A DNA stretch of 10,951 nucleotides from Anaerolineales bacterium. Lineage in GTDB: Bacteria; Chloroflexota; Anaerolineae; Anaerolineales; Villigracilaceae. The DNA is taken from contig JAEURE010000059.1 of NCBI GenBank assembly GCA_016789485.1, positions 1 to 10,951 of the forward strand. The letters are read 5' to 3'. Below the pieces are notes generated by a model. The model did no database searches. It had not been told where the DNA came from and saw only the letters and a list, made by a program, of their open reading frames with translations. The position numbers and the translations under genes are program-made. This document shows positions 7,885-10,951 of the stretch, piece after piece (positions within the stretch are counted from its first letter, which is position 1; every line of letters starts with the position of its first letter).

Positions 7885-7890
7885 ATTATA
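7885..7890 (-). promoter_or_regulatory. Candidate -10 box of the fabG-nusB-tat unit
   Basis: Read on the minus strand this is a perfect TATAAT preceded by GGG. Transcription would start near 7878, giving a leader of about 14 bases that holds the AGGAG site (plus 7872-7876) of fabG. No good -35 hexamer is seen 16-18 bases upstream. The 63-base gap between the DUF1461 stop and fabG holds little else. Confidence 0.55.
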
Positions 7891-7927
7891 CCCGTTACGT
7901 TCACAAATTGCGCCTTTCGTATTTGCA

Positions 7928-8608
7928 CTACGTTTTTGGCTTGATTCCAAGAGCCAGCCACAAGCCCCCGCCCAACGCAATGACGGCTGCCGCTAAAAAC
8001 GCATCCTGCCAGAAGCGAATGGGAAAGAGACGGATGAGAGTGTCAGAATAATAGAAGAGCCAGGAATCGCCTTCGAAGAACAAGCTGTGAAACCAGGAGA
8101 AGAATAACCAGAAAATATCAGGGTTGAGCAAAATACCTGCGCCGGCAATCAAACCAAGGGTAATTGCCAGACCGATCATCCACAAGCCACCGCGTTTCAA
8201 GGCGTTGAGGTATTCCAGCGTCCGCCCTGTGCGCGAGGCGAGAACTGCAAGTGCAATCAGGATCGCGACTGAAACATACCAAACTCGCAATGCTCCCTGC
8301 ACTACGCCTTTGACATCTTCCATGTGGCTGAGCTCTCGTTCACCGTACAAGGGAGTGCCATCCTCAAATTGCAGATTGCCAAGATAGGAAATATCCGCGC
8401 CGTTGACGAGGTATTCCACAGCGTAGGGAGCCCATTGCAGGCGGTCTGCTTTGGTGAAGCCGTACTCGTCCGCGGGAAAGTAGGGCATGTTGTATTCGAC
8501 AGTGTAATAAATTGGCGTGAGTAAGATGCGAAGCGCCAGCCCGATCAACGCAAGCGGAGTGAGAAGGGAAACGAAATAGGAAAGAATGTTGGATGGGTTG
8601 AGTTTCAT
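7928..8608 (-). CDS. TIGR01906/DUF1461 family integral membrane protein
   Basis: This 226-residue membrane protein has four apparent hydrophobic segments (about 8-30, 106-124, 141-161, 201-221). It has a long probably extracytoplasmic loop between the first two. The loop ends in ERELSHMEDVK (90-100), and before the last helix lies FFSWFHSLFFEGDSWLF (169-185). Both segments are typical of the TIGR01906 (DUF1461) family, which has no settled function. It starts 7 bases after the stop of the MFS/spermidine-synthase-like gene and has no clear Shine-Dalgarno, so translation probably depends on the upstream gene. The pairing suggests related membrane roles, but nothing in the sequence fixes one. 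Confidence 0.85.
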   Translation of the reverse strand: MKLNPSNILSYFVSLLTPLALIGLALRILLTPIYYTVEYNMPYFPADEYGFTKADRLQWAPYAVEYLVNGADISYLGNLQFEDGTPLYGERELSHMEDVKGVVQGALRVWYVSVAILIALAVLASRTGRTLEYLNALKRGGLWMIGLAITLGLIAGAGILLNPDIFWLFFSWFHSLFFEGDSWLFYYSDTLIRLFPIRFWQDAFLAAAVIALGGGLWLALGIKPKT

Positions 8609-8615
8609 AAATTAT

Positions 8616-10169
8616 CTATTGCAAAAATTCCAAGCCGCCCTGAAGGACAAAGTTGACGACCATGTTATTGACGATCCATTCAATGGGGGCTAGGTCATCG
8701 GTGAAGACGGTGGTGGTTTCGTAGCCAGGTTTCATGCTTGCGTAAGTGATTGCCATGGTGGTGACAAGCAGGGGATTCAAGGTTGGATCTTGCGAAAGCC
8801 GCGTCAAGTTGGATACAAAGTTTTCAACTTTCGTCGGTTGTTTGGTGGCAAAGAGCATGGTGTTCAATGTGCCAGGAATGTCCATCACATGCACGGAAGG
8901 AAAGAGCTGCGCCATCGTAGTCGCGAGTCCGTCGATCAGGCGGCGGTCGCCGGGGACTGAGCCAACGTTGAGGGTCAGCACTCCATCGTCAGTTAGGTGA
9001 GAGGCGCAAATTTCAAAGAATTCGAGCGTGGTCATGTGCGGAGGAATATATGGTGGACGATACGCGTCGATGGCGATGATGTCATATTTGTATTGACTGC
9101 GATCAAGGTTGAGTCTGCCGTCGCCGATGTGGATTGTTAAATTTGGAAGATCTAATCCAAAATATTTTTTACCTACCTCCACGATCTTCCCGTCAATTTC
9201 GAAGCCGTCAATGAGAAGGTCTTCACCGTAGATCGCGGTGGCTTGCCGGGCGGCAGTGCCTGCGGCGAGACCTATAATCGCCATGCGGTTGATATCATCA
9301 GGAGAGCGGTTTTCATAAAAAAATGGACCGACCGAAAACTCCTCCCAGGGTCCGTTGTAAAACAAGGTGTCAGGATGATAAATGGAGTGAACGCCTTGTC
9401 CATCATTCAAACGCAAAAGAGTATATCCATTGACTTCCTGCACTTGAATATAGTTATAGGCAGACTCGGCTTCGTAGACTTGTCCTGTATTTTTTTTGAG
9501 CGCCTGCCCCGCAGAAAGAATGGCAATGACTGCAAGCAGGATTGGCATCCAAATTAATTTGAGCATTTCGTTTCGGCTTGCAAATTTTCCCAGACCAGCC
9601 AGCGCAACAAAAAGCAAAAATAATCCGAAAACTAAAAATGTCTTTGTAGTACCGATGGTAGGGATTAGTACAAGTGTTGGCAGGAATGTGCCAATGAATG
9701 AACCGAGAGTCGAGATGGCGTAAATTTGCCCTGAGATTTGCCCGGCTTTCGCGGCGTCATCCACCGAGAGGCGGATCGCAAAAGGAGAAATCGCACCAAG
9801 CAAAGTGATGGGGATGATGAACAGAATCAACACCGCGATGAATGACCCCGCCATGATTCCAACACTCAACGCCTCAAACGCGCTCGCTGCTGACCTGAGA
9901 ACTGGTCCTGCAACATAGGGCACCAGTCCCACTGTAAAAGCTGCCCACGCAAGAATGCGGTACATGGCGAGAGGCGTGGGGTTTTTGTCCGCCCATTTGC
10001 CGCCCAGGAAATATCCCAATGTGAGATAGATCAGAATCAACCCGATGATGCTTGCCCAAACAAGGTTACTTGTGCCAAAGACATTGCCGATCAGGCGGCC
10101 GGCAGCTAGTTCCGCGGCGAGGGTGGTCATGCCGGAGATAAAAACGGTGAAGAGCAGGTAGCGTTTCAT
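8616..10169 (-). CDS. Fused MFS-type membrane domain and spermidine-synthase-like domain protein
   Basis: The 517-residue protein has two halves. Residues 1 to about 222 are very hydrophobic, with about seven or eight membrane helices. They include GYFLGGKWADKNP (52-64) and AISPFAIRL (126-134), common in the MFS-like part of these fusions. Residues about 230-517 form a Rossmann methyltransferase/aminopropyltransferase-like domain: IIGLAAGTAARQA (298-310), FEID (323-326), GDGR (349-352), YDIIAIDAYRPP (362-373), DDGVLTLNVG (394-403) and FTDDLAPIEW (489-498), the last being typical of the fused family. Where true spermidine synthases have a GGG(D/E)G loop and a D-x-x-D-P catalytic motif, this protein has GLAAGT and DAYRPP. 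Aminopropyl transfer is therefore doubtful and the name reflects fold only. The start has only a weak GGA upstream, but a TATAAT box lies about 30 bases before it. Confidence 0.88.
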   Translation of the reverse strand: MKRYLLFTVFISGMTTLAAELAAGRLIGNVFGTSNLVWASIIGLILIYLTLGYFLGGKWADKNPTPLAMYRILAWAAFTVGLVPYVAGPVLRSAASAFEALSVGIMAGSFIAVLILFIIPITLLGAISPFAIRLSVDDAAKAGQISGQIYAISTLGSFIGTFLPTLVLIPTIGTTKTFLVFGLFLLFVALAGLGKFASRNEMLKLIWMPILLAVIAILSAGQALKKNTGQVYEAESAYNYIQVQEVNGYTLLRLNDGQGVHSIYHPDTLFYNGPWEEFSVGPFFYENRSPDDINRMAIIGLAAGTAARQATAIYGEDLLIDGFEIDGKIVEVGKKYFGLDLPNLTIHIGDGRLNLDRSQYKYDIIAIDAYRPPYIPPHMTTLEFFEICASHLTDDGVLTLNVGSVPGDRRLIDGLATTMAQLFPSVHVMDIPGTLNTMLFATKQPTKVENFVSNLTRLSQDPTLNPLLVTTMAITYASMKPGYETTTVFTDDLAPIEWIVNNMVVNFVLQGGLEFLQ

Positions 10170-10197
10170 GATTTGTCCATTGAATAAGATGGGCGGG

Positions 10198-10203
10198 ATT
10201 ATA
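10198..10203 (-). promoter_or_regulatory. Candidate -10 box of the MFS/spermidine-synthase-like gene
   Basis: Read on the minus strand this is a perfect TATAAT (context GTGTATAATCC), placed about 28 bases before the ATG at 10169. The start site would fall near 10191 with a leader of about 22 bases. No convincing -35 hexamer is seen. The 116-base gap (10170-10285) otherwise holds an AT-rich run. It shows no stable hairpin, so a terminator for the ydbC-like gene is not evident. Confidence 0.5.
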
Positions 10204-10285
10204 CACGCAAGAGATTAGGGAATAGTAAGCGGAAATTTTGAAAAATAAAAAGATTCGTTACAGGTTATACTGCAGGGCAATTTAT

Positions 10286-10507
10286 TTACAGACCGATATT
10301 ATTCAATAGTTCTTTGAGCGCCAGCATTTCTTCTGTGGAAAGTGTGACGCCTTTTCCCATTTTCTGGTGGTCAGGTGACCAGTCGCGCAGATCGTACTTT
10401 GGTTCGCGGTCGTTCCAGCTAATTAAGTTAAGTTCCTTTGCCCAACCTGACGCGGATGTGGATAGCACGCCAATATTTTTGATGATTTCATATTTGATTT
10501 CAGACAT
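10286..10507 (-). CDS. YdbC/PC4-like single-stranded-DNA-binding protein
   Basis: This 73-residue protein closely matches the bacterial YdbC family, which has the fold of the eukaryotic coactivator PC4 and binds single-stranded nucleic acid as a dimer. Seen in order: IKYEIIKNIGVLSTSASGWAKE, where a strand is followed by the conserved LSTS-GW-KELN signature; LISWNDREPKYDLRDW; SPDHQKMGKGVTL; and a C-terminal helix STEEMLALKELLNNI that would form the dimer interface. Trp22, Trp31 and Trp43 are conserved positions. AGGAG lies upstream of the ATG with suitable spacing. It is transcribed divergently from the TIR gene across 148 bases and appears monocistronic. Its cellular role in bacteria (repair, transcription or other) is not settled. 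Confidence 0.92.
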   Translation of the reverse strand: MSEIKYEIIKNIGVLSTSASGWAKELNLISWNDREPKYDLRDWSPDHQKMGKGVTLSTEEMLALKELLNNIGL

Positions 10508-10558
10508 GACTTCAGCTCCTGTGCGTGGATATGATTTTTCAATACGTGATGTTTCCGA

Positions 10559-10564
10559 AGTATA
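10559..10564 (-). promoter_or_regulatory. Candidate -10 box of the ydbC-like gene
   Basis: Read on the minus strand this is TATACT preceded by GGG. It gives a predicted leader of about 45 bases before the ATG at 10507. The -35 region (about 10582-10587) does not resemble TTGACA. It is weaker evidence than for the two TATAAT sites. Confidence 0.35.
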
Positions 10565-10616
10565 CCCGACCGATTTAACCCAGAATGCTGGAAACGGGGT
10601 TTATTTCCTGCTGTTG

Positions 10617-10622
10617 TATAAT
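10617..10622 (+). promoter_or_regulatory. Candidate -10 box of the TIR-domain gene
   Basis: This is a perfect tataat (context gttgtataata) on the plus strand, about 34 bases before the ATG at 10656. A GGGAG ribosome binding site (10641-10645) lies between them. No clear -35 hexamer is present upstream. It is divergent from the ydbC-like promoter about 55 bases away. Confidence 0.5.
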
Positions 10623-10655
10623 AGATAAACTTTTCAAGTTGGGAGATTCATCGAA

Positions 10656-10951
10656 ATGCCTCGCAAAAATAAAGCTCCAAATAAAATCAAGGCAGGCGAC
10701 GGAAGCATCGTCATCGCTGGCAATGTGAGCAATTCAACAATCATCATTGGGGACAATTCAAGTTTGAACTCATCCGCCTCGAAGCAGGATCGAAGTGAAA
10801 AACTTCCCCTCAGCAAGCCCGTGTCCATAGTAGGCAGCGAAAAGCCAGCTTCTGCATTGATCCCGTTCCTTTGTTATGCCAAAGAGAATTCAACCGGCGT
10901 CCGTGAATTTCGCGAACGATTAAAGGCTGAGGCTTGGATTGATCCATGGTT
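10656..10951 (+). CDS. TIR-domain protein, N-terminal fragment cut by the window edge
   Basis: This is an open plus-strand frame of 98 codons without a stop. The start is supported by GGGAG ten bases upstream and a tataat box. Residues 1-12 are basic. Residues 14-34 (GDGSIVIAGNVSNSTIIIGD) form a Gly/Asp/Asn/Ser/Ile-rich segment of the type often placed before TIR, caspase-like or STAND modules in Chloroflexota and Cyanobacteria. A Ser-rich linker follows. From about residue 67, ALIPFLCYAKENSTGVREF and then RERLKAEAWIDPW match the opening of a bacterial TIR domain (beta-strand, Y-A/S box, helix, then the strand leading to the W-D/L-D box). The catalytic Glu expected in NAD-cleaving TIR domains would lie beyond the edge, as would any fused effector or sensor domain. 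TIR proteins of this kind act in antiphage defence or NAD-based signalling. The role here is inference. Confidence 0.8.
   Translation, partial: MPRKNKAPNKIKAGDGSIVIAGNVSNSTIIIGDNSSLNSSASKQDRSEKLPLSKPVSIVGSEKPASALIPFLCYAKENSTGVREFRERLKAEAWIDPW

Noticed and set aside
10204..10285. AT-rich run after the ydbC-like gene as an intrinsic terminator
   Set aside because: T-runs are present on the minus strand, but no stable GC-rich stem precedes them.
10580..10591. Small inverted repeat ccag-aatg-ctgg between the divergent promoters
   Set aside because: Four-base arms are expected by chance at this length. There is no extension or repetition.
10634..10828. A 64-codon minus-strand frame over the start of the TIR gene
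   Set aside because: It is antisense to a plus-strand frame with an RBS, a -10 box and recognisable TIR motifs. Its own translation shows no family pattern.

Overview
The window looks like chromosomal DNA of a moderate-GC bacterium. It most resembles the phylum Chloroflexota (Anaerolineae-like). That is an inference from gene content and order, not a measured placement: fabG - Asp23/YqhY-like - nusB - tatA/B - tatC in one run, a TIGR01906/DUF1461 membrane protein, a fused MFS/spermidine-synthase-like protein, a large modular secreted protein and a TIR-domain protein.

Layout. Ten genes lie on the minus strand, from about 10507 down to the left edge, and one lies on the plus strand at the right edge. 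From right to left: a YdbC/PC4-type ssDNA-binding protein (10286-10507); a two-gene unit of an MFS/spermidine-synthase-like protein and a DUF1461 membrane protein (10169 to 7928), with a TATAAT box just upstream; then a tightly packed unit of fabG, an Asp23 family gene, nusB, tatA/B and tatC (7864 to 4932), also behind a TATAAT box. These are followed by an 841-residue secreted multidomain protein (4895 to 2370) and a penicillin-acylase family enzyme that runs off the left edge (2257 to 1). A perfect 12-bp inverted repeat (2286-2319) lies between the last two. On the plus strand, divergent from the ydbC-like gene, a new gene starts at 10656 and runs off the right edge. Its N-terminus is a Gly/Asp/Asn-rich low-complexity segment followed by the start of a TIR domain.

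How the genes fit together. The central unit is housekeeping: a fatty-acid synthesis reductase, a small Asp23 protein often found next to nusB, the antitermination factor NusB, and a Tat translocase for folded proteins. Overlaps and gaps of 2-3 nt within it imply co-transcription and translational coupling. The two left-hand genes encode exported or membrane-anchored proteins, one a probable carbohydrate-binding/hydrolase-like protein and one an amide hydrolase. The least ordinary part is the right edge. A TIR protein beginning there could be the first gene of a defence or signalling locus, but most of it lies outside the window. No tRNA, rRNA, CRISPR array, insertion sequence or phage gene was seen.
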